This document shows positions 25,906-34,806 of a stretch of 64,000 nt of DNA, one piece after another. The first letter of the stretch is position 1. Each line of letters opens with the position of its first letter. Under the pieces are notes generated by a model that was not told where the DNA came from, did not search any database, and saw only the letters and a program-made list of their open reading frames with translations. The translations under genes were made by a program, and so were the position numbers. The DNA lies in assembly GCA_937894675.1 (NCBI GenBank), contig CALCQO010000023.1:62001-126000 (forward strand). Reading direction: 5' to 3'. Source of the DNA: an uncultured Clostridia bacterium (GTDB taxonomy: Bacteria; Bacillota; Clostridia; Christensenellales; Aristaeellaceae).

Positions 25906-25930
25906 ATACCCGACAAAAATGGTCGGGAAT
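25906..25930 (+). promoter_or_regulatory. Probable IscR/Rrf2 operator
   Basis: A near-perfect inverted repeat: CCCGAC (25909-25914) and GTCGGG (25922-25927) with a 7-nt A-rich centre, and AT-rich flanks that also mirror. It starts 8 nt after the -10, covering the transcription start, a position suited to autorepression. Confidence 0.8.
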
Positions 25931-25947
25931 GAAGGAAAGGGTTCACT

Positions 25948-26370
25948 ATGAAACTATCCAACCGAGGCCGCTACGCGCTGCATGCTATGGTGTATCTAGC
26001 CCAGCAAAGGCAGCAAGGGCCGCAAACCCTTCATACCATTGCCGAAGGCGGCATGCCCGCCCAGTACCTGGAGCAGTTGCTGGGGCTGCTGCGCCGGGGC
26101 GGCCTGGTGACAAGTGTGCGCGGCGCGCAAGGGGGGTATTCCATCGCGAAGGATCCGTCGGATATCACCGTCGCGGATATACTGCGTGTTACCGAAGGCC
26201 CCATCACCCTGTCGGCTTGCGCGAAGGAGCAGGACGCCTGCCCCATGGACGGACAGTGCTCCACCCAGACTGCTTTCCATTATCTGACAAATCAGATGAA
26301 CCAATTGATGCGCAGCATCACATTGCATGATATCATTCATCAATCCATGCCAAAGGAGTATACTACATGA
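25948..26370 (+). CDS. iscR: Rrf2-family [2Fe-2S] regulator, IscR type
   Basis: 140 aa. N-terminal winged helix with the Rrf2 signature (MKLSNRGRYALHAM, LLRRGGLVTSVRGAQGGY). Three cysteines C91, C98 and C104 have the spacing of the IscR cluster ligands (C92, C98 and C104 in E. coli). It senses Fe-S cluster status and likely represses its own operon through the operator at 25906-25930. Stop overlaps the iscS start (ATGA). CymR is the main alternative Rrf2 member but lacks these cysteines. Confidence 0.9.
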   Translation: MKLSNRGRYALHAMVYLAQQRQQGPQTLHTIAEGGMPAQYLEQLLGLLRRGGLVTSVRGAQGGYSIAKDPSDITVADILRVTEGPITLSACAKEQDACPMDGQCSTQTAFHYLTNQMNQLMRSITLHDIIHQSMPKEYTT

Positions 26371-27536
26371 ACCGAATCTATCTGGATAACGCCGCCACAA
26401 CCGCGGTTTCCCAAGAAGTGCTGGAAAAAATGCTGCCGTATTTTACGCAGCATTTCGGCAACGCTTCCAGCGTCTATGATACCGGGCGGGATGCCCGCAA
26501 AGCGCTGGAAGAAGCGCGCCGCGCAGTTGCCGATTCCCTGCACGCCAAACCCTCTGAAATCTACTTTACCGCCGGCGGGTCTGAAAGCGACAACTGGGCG
26601 ATCAAAGGGGCCGCGTATGCCCATCAGGGTAAAGGCAAGCATATCATTACCACCCAGATTGAGCATCATGCCGTTCTGCACACCTGTGAGTACCTGGAAA
26701 AGCAGGGGTTTGAAGTTACCTACCTGCCCGTTGACGAGTATGGCCTGGTGACGGCGGCGCAGGTGGAGAAGGCCTTGCGGCCGGATACCATATTGATTTC
26801 CATCATGGCGGCCAACAATGAAATTGGCACCGTGATGCCCATTGCGGAAATCGGCCGGATGGCAAGGGAGCGCAAGGTGCTGTTCCATACGGATGCCGTG
26901 CAGGCAATCGGCGCGATGGAAGTGGATGTGGAAGAATGGCATGTGGATATGCTGTCCTTATCCGCGCATAAGTTCCATGGACCTAAGGGCGTAGGCGCTT
27001 TGTATATAAGAAATGGCGTGCGCCTGGATAACTTCGTCCATGGCGGCGCTCAGGAGCGCGGCCGCAGAGCCGGTACGGAAAATGTCGCGGGTATCGTGGG
27101 CTTGGGCGAGGCCATCCGTCTTGCTACCCTGGATCTTCCAGCCCATGTGCAGAAGGTATCGGCGCTGCGTGATACTTTGATTAAGGGCATTCTGGAACAT
27201 ATTCCGGAAGTGCGCCTGAACGGGCATCCCGCCAAGCGCCTGCCCGGCAATGTCAATGTTTCCATCCGCTATATCGAAGGGGAGGCAATGCTGCTCAGGC
27301 TGGACATGGCGGGCATCGCGGCGTCCTCCGGTTCTGCCTGCACCTCGGGTTCTCTGGATCCGTCCCATGTACTGCTTGCCATCGGCTTGCCTCATGAGAT
27401 TGCCCATGGCAGCCTCCGCTTTTCTCTCTCAGGCGACACAACACGGGAAGAAGTGGACGAGGTTATCCGTATCCTACCTGGTATTATCAAAACGCTGCGG
27501 GAGATGTCCCCGCTATATGAAATGAGGAATCAATAA
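26367..27536 (+). CDS. iscS: Cysteine desulfurase
   Basis: 389 aa, NifS/IscS group I. The N-terminal YLDNAATTAVS motif, PLP lysine in SAHKFHGPKGVGA, and the mobile-loop catalytic cysteine in SSGSACTSGSLDPSHV are all present. It releases sulfur from cysteine as a persulfide for Fe-S cluster assembly on IscU. Overlaps iscR upstream and shares a TAATG junction with iscU. Confidence 0.95.
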   Translation: MNRIYLDNAATTAVSQEVLEKMLPYFTQHFGNASSVYDTGRDARKALEEARRAVADSLHAKPSEIYFTAGGSESDNWAIKGAAYAHQGKGKHIITTQIEHHAVLHTCEYLEKQGFEVTYLPVDEYGLVTAAQVEKALRPDTILISIMAANNEIGTVMPIAEIGRMARERKVLFHTDAVQAIGAMEVDVEEWHVDMLSLSAHKFHGPKGVGALYIRNGVRLDNFVHGGAQERGRRAGTENVAGIVGLGEAIRLATLDLPAHVQKVSALRDTLIKGILEHIPEVRLNGHPAKRLPGNVNVSIRYIEGEAMLLRLDMAGIAASSGSACTSGSLDPSHVLLAIGLPHEIAHGSLRFSLSGDTTREEVDEVIRILPGIIKTLREMSPLYEMRNQ

Positions 27537-27910
27537 TGTACAGTGAAAAAGTTTTGGATCATTTTAACAATCCCCGCAATGTTGGGGAACTGGAGCACGC
27601 CAGCGGCGTAGGCATGGTAGGCAACGCCAAATGCGGCGATATCATGAAAATGTATATCCAGGTGGAAAACAACATCATTACCGATGTGCGCTTTAAAACT
27701 TTCGGCTGCGGGGCGGCGATTGCAACAAGCTCCATGGCGACTGAGATGGTGAAAGGGAAAACCCTGGAGGAAGCGCTGGAGTTGACCAACAAGGCCGTCA
27801 TGGACGCGCTGGACGGTTTGCCCCCTGCCAAGGTACATTGCTCTGTTCTGGCGGAAGAAGCCATCCGCGCCGCCATTGAGGATTATATCAAGAACCAAAA
27901 AGGAGATTAA
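27536..27910 (+). CDS. iscU: Fe-S cluster scaffold protein, IscU/NifU-N type
   Basis: 124 aa. The three conserved cysteines C33, C58 and C102 and D35 match the scaffold ligands (C37, D39, C63, H105, C106 in E. coli IscU). It starts at ATG 27536, sharing one base with the iscS stop. Assembles [2Fe-2S] clusters with sulfur from IscS. The rest of a typical isc operon (hscA, hscB, fdx) is absent, as in many clostridia. Confidence 0.94.
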   Translation: MYSEKVLDHFNNPRNVGELEHASGVGMVGNAKCGDIMKMYIQVENNIITDVRFKTFGCGAAIATSSMATEMVKGKTLEEALELTNKAVMDALDGLPPAKVHCSVLAEEAIRAAIEDYIKNQKGD

Positions 27911-27911
27911 T

Positions 27912-29687
27912 ATGCCGGACATTCACGGCAATATTGACGGTATCCGCAACAGTGTGCTGGAAGAAATGCAGCAGATGTACGACTTCCCCATCGGAAGGGA
28001 CGAGTTCCTTCCGATGGAGTTGGCACAGATTTTGGCCGCGTACTCCCACGAATTGCGGCGGGAGATTTCCCTGTACATCAGCCGGGCGGGCGAGGTATTG
28101 GATATCACCATCGGCAGCGACAATCAGGTCAGCCTGAAGGAATTCCGCCTCCGGCGCAGCGAGAGACGCTTGTCACGGGTGCGCTGTATCCATACCCATC
28201 CGGGCGGCTCAGCGGAGCTTTCCGATGTGGACATCACGGCGCTGCGCGCTCTCTGGCTGGATTCCATAGCCGCTATCGGCATTGATAAACAGGGAGAGAT
28301 TATCGGCGTCAGCGCCGCGTTCCTTGGGGAAAAGATGCAAGGAATGCCCCAGGTGCGCTTGTCGCCTGTGGTTTCTTTGTCCAAATTGCCCAGCCAGCGG
28401 TGGATGGAGGAAATCAGCCGCAGCGAAACCCTGGTTACCCAGGGGGAGGATTTGGAAGAGGATCCCGTCGAAAAAGCGCTGCTGGTGGGCATAGAGAGTG
28501 AAGAATCCCTGGAAGAGTTGGCCGCGCTATGTGAAAGCGCGGGCGGCATTGTGGTGGGGAAGGTGCTGCAAAAGCGCGCGCGTCCGGATGGGGCGACCTA
28601 TATCGGCTCGGGCAGGGCGGAGCAGCTGTCCCTGGAGGCCCAGGTGCTGGAAGCCAACCTGATTATCGTGGATGACGAGCTGACAGGCATTCAGATTAAC
28701 AAGCTGGAAGAAATTACCGGCCTGAAGGTGATTGACAGGACAACTTTGATTCTGGACATATTCGCCCGTAGAGCCAGCAGCAGCGAAGGGAAACTGCAGG
28801 TCGAGCTCGCGCAGCTGAACTATAATTCCACCCGATTGATTGGCAGCCGCCAGGCGCTGTCCAGGCTGGCTGGCGGTATCGGAACACGAGGCCCCGGCGA
28901 AAGCAAGCTGGAGATTGACCGCCGGCGCATCCGCGAAAGAATGGCTGATCTGCGAAGGGAACTAAAGGAACTGGAGCAGCAGCGCGCCATCCGACGGAAA
29001 TCGCGCGAGCGCAGTCAGTTGCCTGTAGTTGCGTTGGTAGGTTATACTAACACAGGCAAATCAACTTTGCTCAACTTGTTGTCCGGCGCGGATGTGTATG
29101 TGAAGAATGAACTGTTCGCGACGCTGGACGCGGTGTCCAGGCGGGTGGATTTGCCTGACGGCGACGCTTTTATCCTGATAGACTCCGTCGGCTTTATCCG
29201 AAAATTGCCGACGGAATTAGTGGAAGCGTTTCATTCCACACTGGAAGAAGCGGTTCTTGCGGATGTGCTGGTGATTGTCTCCGACGCGTCCTCTCCTGAT
29301 GTCCTGATGCAGCACGAAGTGGTGGAGCAGGTGCTTCAGAAGCTAGGTGCGACAGCCCAGCCGCGCATCGAGGTGCTGAACAAAAGTGACATTCATCCGG
29401 ATGATGGATACCCAGTGATACCCGGCGCGCTTCGCATCTCAGCGGCAACCGGGGAAAACGTGGATACCCTGATGGAGCAAATCGCGAAAATCATCAGAAG
29501 CAAGGAACGCACCTACGAGGTGATGGTTCCCTTCTCCCAGTACGCGCTGCTCAACGACCTGCGCCAGGCCGGTCGGGTGATGCAGGAAACCCATGAGGAC
29601 GAGGGGACAAGGGTACAGGTGATGCTGGACGCCGCCGCAGCGGGCCGCTTGAAAAACAAGTACGGCCAGATTATCCTTAGAATTTGA
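27912..29687 (+). CDS. hflX: Ribosome-associated GTPase HflX with N-terminal JAMM-like domain
   Basis: 591 aa from ATG 27912 (AGGAG 6 nt upstream). The C-terminal two thirds are a standard HflX: the glycine-rich N-domain with GTRGPGESKLEIDRR, then the Obg-like G domain with G1 near residues 377-385 (GYTNTGKST), DSVGF and NKSD. HflX splits stalled or stress-inactivated 70S ribosomes. The N-terminal ~190 residues are extra relative to Bacillus-size proteins and carry the metalloprotease-like pattern H94-x-H96-x10-D107 with S104, after a candidate Glu (E61 or E51). It follows iscU with no gap for a promoter. Confidence 0.93.
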   Translation: MPDIHGNIDGIRNSVLEEMQQMYDFPIGRDEFLPMELAQILAAYSHELRREISLYISRAGEVLDITIGSDNQVSLKEFRLRRSERRLSRVRCIHTHPGGSAELSDVDITALRALWLDSIAAIGIDKQGEIIGVSAAFLGEKMQGMPQVRLSPVVSLSKLPSQRWMEEISRSETLVTQGEDLEEDPVEKALLVGIESEESLEELAALCESAGGIVVGKVLQKRARPDGATYIGSGRAEQLSLEAQVLEANLIIVDDELTGIQINKLEEITGLKVIDRTTLILDIFARRASSSEGKLQVELAQLNYNSTRLIGSRQALSRLAGGIGTRGPGESKLEIDRRRIRERMADLRRELKELEQQRAIRRKSRERSQLPVVALVGYTNTGKSTLLNLLSGADVYVKNELFATLDAVSRRVDLPDGDAFILIDSVGFIRKLPTELVEAFHSTLEEAVLADVLVIVSDASSPDVLMQHEVVEQVLQKLGATAQPRIEVLNKSDIHPDDGYPVIPGALRISAATGENVDTLMEQIAKIIRSKERTYEVMVPFSQYALLNDLRQAGRVMQETHEDEGTRVQVMLDAAAAGRLKNKYGQIILRI

Positions 29688-29697
29688 CGGAGGTTTC

Positions 29698-30387
29698 ATG
29701 GCTTCTAAACTCTTGATGCTGTTGCTGTCGCTGCTTTCGCTCAGCCAGATGACCCTGGATGCCTATATCCAGGAAACAAACCTGGGCGGCAACCTGTTTC
29801 TTGTAAACCGTACCTATGTGCTGGACAGGGAGTATGTACCCCAAGACCTGGTCGCGCCTGATGTGCTCAAGACCAATGGGGACATCACCATGCGCAGGGA
29901 AGCCGCGGAGGCGTTGGAGCGCATGTTCCAGGCTGCTCAGCAGGAACAAGGCTACACCCTGCAGGCGGTTTCCGGGTATCGGGCGTTCAATACGCAGTCC
30001 GCGATTTTTGAGCGGAAGGTAAATAACACCGGCAGCGCGAAAAAGGCGCAGCGTCTTGTCGCTCCGGCGGGTACAAGCGAGCATCAATTGGGTTTGGCGA
30101 TGGATATCGGCCGCAAGACCAACACGGACTTGAATAAAAACTTCGGCGCTTCCCCTGAGGGAGTATGGGTGTCCCAGAACGCGCACCGCTTTGGCTATAT
30201 CATTCGGTACAAGCAGGAATGGACGGACATCACGGGCTATGCTTATGAGCCATGGCATATCCGCTATATCGGCGAGGAACACGCGGCGAGAGTCTTTGCA
30301 ATGGATGTCCCGCTGGAGCACTATGTGGCCAGCCTGCAGGAAGCGGTCTTTGGTGAATATCTGCTGGCGGGAGGTTCGAACCCATGA
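29698..30387 (+). CDS. VanY-type D-Ala-D-Ala carboxypeptidase, paralogue 1
   Basis: 229 aa. A short hydrophobic N-terminal segment suggests export. VanY/M15B zinc ligands are visible in SEHQLGLAMD and EPWHIRY. Such enzymes trim the terminal D-Ala from peptidoglycan stem peptides. It is the first of three tandem copies, with its stop overlapping the next start (ATGA at 30384-30387). Confidence 0.85.
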   Translation: MASKLLMLLLSLLSLSQMTLDAYIQETNLGGNLFLVNRTYVLDREYVPQDLVAPDVLKTNGDITMRREAAEALERMFQAAQQEQGYTLQAVSGYRAFNTQSAIFERKVNNTGSAKKAQRLVAPAGTSEHQLGLAMDIGRKTNTDLNKNFGASPEGVWVSQNAHRFGYIIRYKQEWTDITGYAYEPWHIRYIGEEHAARVFAMDVPLEHYVASLQEAVFGEYLLAGGSNP

Positions 30388-31196
30388 AAAAGATTAAACT
30401 TGCTGTTCTCATGCTTTGCGTGCTTTGTCTGTTTGCGGCATCAGCCGCTGCCCAGCAGCCTGCCTGGACATATCCGATCAAAGCAACTACACTGGACGAT
30501 AAAACAGGTTTGCTGGTGCTGGCTAATACAACCAGCTTGATTCCGGAAGATTATGTGCCTTATCATCTGGTGAACACGTATTTGCGGGCGACTAACGCGG
30601 GGATGCAGCTGCGCCAGGAAGCCGCGGATGCCCTGAAACGCATGTTTGAGGATGCTACTAGCGCGGGGTACACCCTGTATATCAAAAGCGCGTACCGCAG
30701 CTACCAGACCCAGAACACCATGTACCAGAACCGCTTGGAGAAGTACAACAAGGACGATGGCGTTGTCGCTGCGCCCGGCACCTCAGACCATCAGACGGGG
30801 CTGGCGGTTGATATCCTCAACTATGCCTGGACCCAGCAGGACGGCATGCGGCCGGAGTTTTCCCAGACTGCTGAAGCCCAGTGGATGGCGGAGAACTGCG
30901 CGAAATATGGCTTTATCCTTCGGTATATGGAGGATAAGCAGGAGATTACCGGCATCATTTTTGAGCCATGGCATTTTCGGTATGTGGGTGAGGAAGTGGC
31001 CGCCTATATGATGGAGAACCACTTATCCCTGGAGGAGTTTACCGCGGAGTACCAGCAGGCGATCGCCTCCTTCGAGCAGGCAGGCGGAGACTTCAAAGCC
31101 TATGTCAAGGCTCAGCGGGAGTTGCCGCCGCCCATCATCATATCCGGTGATGAGGAGGGGGAAAGCGAAGTTTCCCTTTTTTATCAGACACCATGA
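30384..31196 (+). CDS. VanY-type D-Ala-D-Ala carboxypeptidase, paralogue 2
   Basis: 270 aa. Signal peptide (Lys-rich start, hydrophobic core, Ala-Ala-Ala before QQP). Zinc motifs SDHQTGLAVD and EPWHFRY are intact. Same size class as its neighbours with a C-terminal extension. It overlaps both flanking paralogues by 4 nt, so all three are one transcript. Confidence 0.85.
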   Translation: MKKIKLAVLMLCVLCLFAASAAAQQPAWTYPIKATTLDDKTGLLVLANTTSLIPEDYVPYHLVNTYLRATNAGMQLRQEAADALKRMFEDATSAGYTLYIKSAYRSYQTQNTMYQNRLEKYNKDDGVVAAPGTSDHQTGLAVDILNYAWTQQDGMRPEFSQTAEAQWMAENCAKYGFILRYMEDKQEITGIIFEPWHFRYVGEEVAAYMMENHLSLEEFTAEYQQAIASFEQAGGDFKAYVKAQRELPPPIIISGDEEGESEVSLFYQTP

Positions 31197-32155
31197 AGAA
31201 GTACCTGGTATTCTTTGCGCTGATCATTTTTCTAAGCACACCTTTAGCAGGTACTGCTGAGCAAACAGCTGCCTCTCAATCCGCGCCTCCTGCCGCGGTT
31301 TCAACTTTTGCCCAGGATGACACGTTGTTTGTGGTTAACAAGGAAGTCCGCCTGACATCAGAATATATTCCGCAGGATTTGGTTACGCCGCGGGTACCGA
31401 CCAGAAAAAAGAGCCTGCAGGACAGCATACAGCTTCGCGGCGACGCAGCAATGCAGCTGGAAGCCATGTTTCTGGCCGCGGATATTGAAGCCGGACATAC
31501 GCTGTACGCGGTGTCCGGCTACCGCAGTTATGGGATACAGCAAATCAATTTCAACAACAAAGTGGACGAATCGGGCAGCAGGGACAGAGCCATGCGCACG
31601 GTTGCCCCAGCTGGCGCCAGCGAGCATCAATTGGGTCTTGCCATGGATATTCAGTCCAAAAACTTCCTGAACCTGAACCAGGGCTTTGGGGAAACCCAGG
31701 AGGGCATATGGCTGATGGAAAACAGCCCCCGCTTCGGGTTTATCCTGCGCTATAAGAAAGAGTGGTCGGACATTACCGGCTTTTCCTACGAGCCCTGGCA
31801 TTTTCGGTATGTTGGCGTCGCCCATGCCAAGGCCATACAGGCGTTGGATATTCCCCTGGAAACCTATACAGCCTATCTGGCTGCTTTGCCTGCGTATGCC
31901 ATTGAGGGCGGCAGTGATGTTCTGCTGGCTGGCCTGGTCAAAGACCTGATGGTCGGCAACCAGCAGCAGTTAGGGATACTCATGTCCAAAACGGGCGGCG
32001 AAGAAGGCGCGCTGCGCGGCGCGACCAAGAAGTATCTGCCGGACAACACAACCTATGAGCAGGCGCTTTGGGCTGTATATCCAACCCCTAGGCCTACATC
32101 CGCGCCGCGGTTGGATGATGATGAAGAGGTATCCCTCTTCCAGATTGGTGGCTGA
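31193..32155 (+). CDS. VanY-type D-Ala-D-Ala carboxypeptidase, paralogue 3
   Basis: 320 aa, with signal peptide ending near AGT|AEQ. Zinc motifs SEHQLGLAMD and EPWHFRY retained; closer in sequence to paralogue 1 than to paralogue 2 in the catalytic core. A C-terminal extension of about 80 residues ends in an acidic tail. Three adjacent, complete paralogues in an Fe-S/ribosome/segregation operon is an unusual placement for wall enzymes. Confidence 0.85.
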   Translation: MKKYLVFFALIIFLSTPLAGTAEQTAASQSAPPAAVSTFAQDDTLFVVNKEVRLTSEYIPQDLVTPRVPTRKKSLQDSIQLRGDAAMQLEAMFLAADIEAGHTLYAVSGYRSYGIQQINFNNKVDESGSRDRAMRTVAPAGASEHQLGLAMDIQSKNFLNLNQGFGETQEGIWLMENSPRFGFILRYKKEWSDITGFSYEPWHFRYVGVAHAKAIQALDIPLETYTAYLAALPAYAIEGGSDVLLAGLVKDLMVGNQQQLGILMSKTGGEEGALRGATKKYLPDNTTYEQALWAVYPTPRPTSAPRLDDDEEVSLFQIGG

Positions 32156-32156
32156 G

Positions 32157-33287
32157 ATGGCATCCTTGCTGGATAAACTGCGGGCTGCCAAACCCCTGCC
32201 CGCGCAAAAAGCCGTCAATGACAGCAGCCTGACCCTGGAGCAAATAGTCCGGATGGATCGCGGCGCTTTTTTTCCTCTGACGCCGGAAACCATTACCCTA
32301 ATGCAGGGCGTGGATGCCAACGAGACCATCCACCCGGAGGATATCCTGTTTTTTGATACCGAAACCACGGGCCTATCCGGCGGTACGGGAACGGTTGCCT
32401 TCCTGGTAGGCTGCGGCATCATAAGCGAGGAAGGGTTGGTTGTCCGGCAGTTCCTCATGCGGGACTATAACGAAGAAATCTTTATGCTGCGGGAGTTTCA
32501 AACCCTCCTGCAAAGAGCGAAGATGATTGTCACCTTTAACGGCGCCTCCTTTGATGTGCCGCTCTTGCAGAGCCGATTTACCATCCACCGTATGCACCGG
32601 GAAACCATCTTTCCGTTCCATCTGGATGTGCTGCATATCGCGCGCAGGGTTTATAAAACACGGATTGGCAGATGCTCGCTGACCTCTCTGGAAAAACAGG
32701 TATTCGGGGAGGAAAGGGTAGAGGACTTGCCAGGTGCCCAGGTGCCGGAAACCTACTTTAAATATCTGAAAACAGGCAATCTGGCTGTGCTGGATCCTGT
32801 GCTGGCCCACAATGTCAAGGATATTGTGTCGCTGGTCCGCCTGCTGTACACATTGGCGTCCCTTCATGATAACCCTCTTTCTGCTCAGCATCAGGAAGAC
32901 ATCTTCAGCCTGGGCAAGGTGTACGAGAAGCGGGGAGCGACGGAAACCGCCAAGGTGTGCTACCGGGCGGTCAGCGCGGGCCCTATGCAGACGCCCGCCA
33001 TCACGCGGCTTGCGAACCTTAGTATGAGGCTGCGCCAGGATGAGGAAGCCGCCCGGCTTTTTGAACAACTGCGCGTAAGCGGAACGGCAGGCGCTAAAGT
33101 ATATATTTCCCTGTCGAAACTATATGAGCATCGCTTCCGGCAATACGACAAAGCCCTTGTAATTGCAAAGCAAGGCATGCTATATTGCTTAGAGTGTCTG
33201 CCTTTGGAAGCGGCAAAGCGAAGCGCGGATTATCAGGATTTATCGCACCGTTACCAGAGATTACTGCGGAAAGCGGGAGGAATGTAA
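32157..33287 (+). CDS. RNase H-like 3'-5' exonuclease, YprB type, with helical C-terminus
   Basis: 376 aa from ATG 32157, one base after the upstream stop. The DEDD-fold acidic residues are visible: DTETTG, NGASFDVP, and HNVKDIVSL, the order of the YprB/RNaseH_2 family. The last 130 residues are helical and TPR-like. It could degrade RNA or DNA; no specific substrate is known for the family. Longer upstream in-frame starts lie inside the preceding gene and lack a ribosome site. Confidence 0.75.
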   Translation: MASLLDKLRAAKPLPAQKAVNDSSLTLEQIVRMDRGAFFPLTPETITLMQGVDANETIHPEDILFFDTETTGLSGGTGTVAFLVGCGIISEEGLVVRQFLMRDYNEEIFMLREFQTLLQRAKMIVTFNGASFDVPLLQSRFTIHRMHRETIFPFHLDVLHIARRVYKTRIGRCSLTSLEKQVFGEERVEDLPGAQVPETYFKYLKTGNLAVLDPVLAHNVKDIVSLVRLLYTLASLHDNPLSAQHQEDIFSLGKVYEKRGATETAKVCYRAVSAGPMQTPAITRLANLSMRLRQDEEAARLFEQLRVSGTAGAKVYISLSKLYEHRFRQYDKALVIAKQGMLYCLECLPLEAAKRSADYQDLSHRYQRLLRKAGGM

Positions 33288-33989
33288 ATGGGAATCATGT
33301 CGGGTTTTAAAGTGCGCTCTGCCTTGATGAAGCACCAGAAGGGCGACAAGGCGGAAGCGATGAAGCAATATGAGGAATTATATCAGGAAGGCGTCGTGTC
33401 CGCGGCTTATATGCTGCCCTACTCTGTGCTGCTTTTACGCTCTGGCGGGCAGGAAAACCTGGAAAAAGTAAAAGAAGTGCTGGTGAAAGCCCAGAAGGCT
33501 GCGGACCTTACAACGGAAAAAAGACAGCAGCTTTTAATGAATTATTCTGTAGCCTGCTGGAAACTGGGGGATAAGGAGAAGGCGATGAAGACGCTGGAAG
33601 CCTCCCATCAGAAATACCCCTGCGGCTTAACGTACCAGACCCTTGGCTACCTGTATGTGGAGAATGGTGATGCTCAGAAAGCCCTGGAGTATAACACAGA
33701 AGCTTTGGAGTACGATGATGAGGATTCCATCGTGCTGGACAACATGGGGCAGACCTGCTACCGCTTGCTGAATGACAAAGCGAAAGCGAAGGAGTACTTC
33801 GTCAAAGCCCATGAAATCAACCCCAAACAGATAGATACCCTGTATTTTCTTTCCCGTTATGACCTGGAGGAAGGCAACAAGCAGGCAGCCATCGAAAAAC
33901 TCGAGCAGGCGCTGGAGGGTAATTTTTCTCCGCTGAATCATTGCACCAAGGAAGAGATAGAACAGGAGATCGCGGACTTAAAACGATGA
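33288..33989 (+). CDS. Tetratricopeptide-repeat protein
   Basis: 233 aa. At least three TPR-like helical pairs can be seen (for example LGYLYVENGDAQKALEYNTEAL and TCYRLLNDKAKAKEYFVKA). No signal peptide or enzymatic motif. Start follows the previous stop directly; AGGAATG provides the ribosome site. Probably an adaptor for the neighbouring nuclease or membrane protease, inferred only from position. Confidence 0.7.
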   Translation: MGIMSGFKVRSALMKHQKGDKAEAMKQYEELYQEGVVSAAYMLPYSVLLLRSGGQENLEKVKEVLVKAQKAADLTTEKRQQLLMNYSVACWKLGDKEKAMKTLEASHQKYPCGLTYQTLGYLYVENGDAQKALEYNTEALEYDDEDSIVLDNMGQTCYRLLNDKAKAKEYFVKAHEINPKQIDTLYFLSRYDLEEGNKQAAIEKLEQALEGNFSPLNHCTKEEIEQEIADLKR

Positions 33990-34014
33990 GCATCTTTCAC
34001 AGGGAGGGGACAAC

Positions 34015-34797
34015 ATGGGGCAGATGATGCAATGGCTGCAGCAGGACCCCTGGGGGTTTCTGCAGTATATGCTGTACCGTGTGCCGGCAGTTTTGCTGGC
34101 TATCATGATGCACGAATACGCCCATGGATACGCGGCCTACAAAGCGGGGGACCCAACCGCGAGAATGCTGGGCAGGCTAAGTTTTAATCCCCTGAAACAC
34201 CTGGATTTATGGGGAACCATCAGCTTATTCTTCTTTGGCTTTGGCTGGGCGAAGCCTGTGCCGGTAAACTCCCGTCATTTTCGGAACAGAAGAAGGGATG
34301 AGATTATCGTATCCCTGGCCGGTGTTACGGTCAATTTTATCATGTTCCTGTTTTTTACCCTGCTTTCCATTTTGATTGGCCGCTTTCTATATCGAACAGA
34401 GCTTCTGCAAGCGGGCGGCATGGGATATCTGCTCAATGCCGGGATGGGGGGCTATTACGCGCAGCTTGATCCCGCCTACGCGCAGGAGCTGCTGCCGCTT
34501 TTGCAGAACCCCTGGCTGCTGCATGTGCAGCGCATGGTGCTGCACGCCTGCGTTATCAACCTGGGGCTGGCGCTGTTCAACCTGCTGCCCATTCCGCCCC
34601 TTGATGGTTTCCATGTGGTGAATGAAGTGTTTTTCAACGGCCGGATTCACATGGGCGGGCGGAACTTCCAAATGATGCAGTCCCTGTTCATCATCCTGAT
34701 GCTGACAACCGGCTTCATCGGGGATTTTATCAGCAACGCCATCTTTACCGTGCAGGGCTTTGTGTTAAACGGCATGCTGCGGCTCTTTGGCCTGTAG
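34015..34797 (+). CDS. Site-2 protease family (M50) membrane metalloprotease
   Basis: 260 aa, several membrane segments. Zinc-binding HEYAH in the second helix and LDG near the C-terminal third (PPLDGF) are the two M50 signatures. Family members cleave membrane-spanning substrates in intramembrane regulation. This group (close to YwhC/YydH-like proteins) is common before scpA in Firmicutes. Substrate unknown. Confidence 0.82.
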   Translation: MGQMMQWLQQDPWGFLQYMLYRVPAVLLAIMMHEYAHGYAAYKAGDPTARMLGRLSFNPLKHLDLWGTISLFFFGFGWAKPVPVNSRHFRNRRRDEIIVSLAGVTVNFIMFLFFTLLSILIGRFLYRTELLQAGGMGYLLNAGMGGYYAQLDPAYAQELLPLLQNPWLLHVQRMVLHACVINLGLALFNLLPIPPLDGFHVVNEVFFNGRIHMGGRNFQMMQSLFIILMLTTGFIGDFISNAIFTVQGFVLNGMLRLFGL

Positions 34798-34806
34798 GAG
34801 GAAGCG

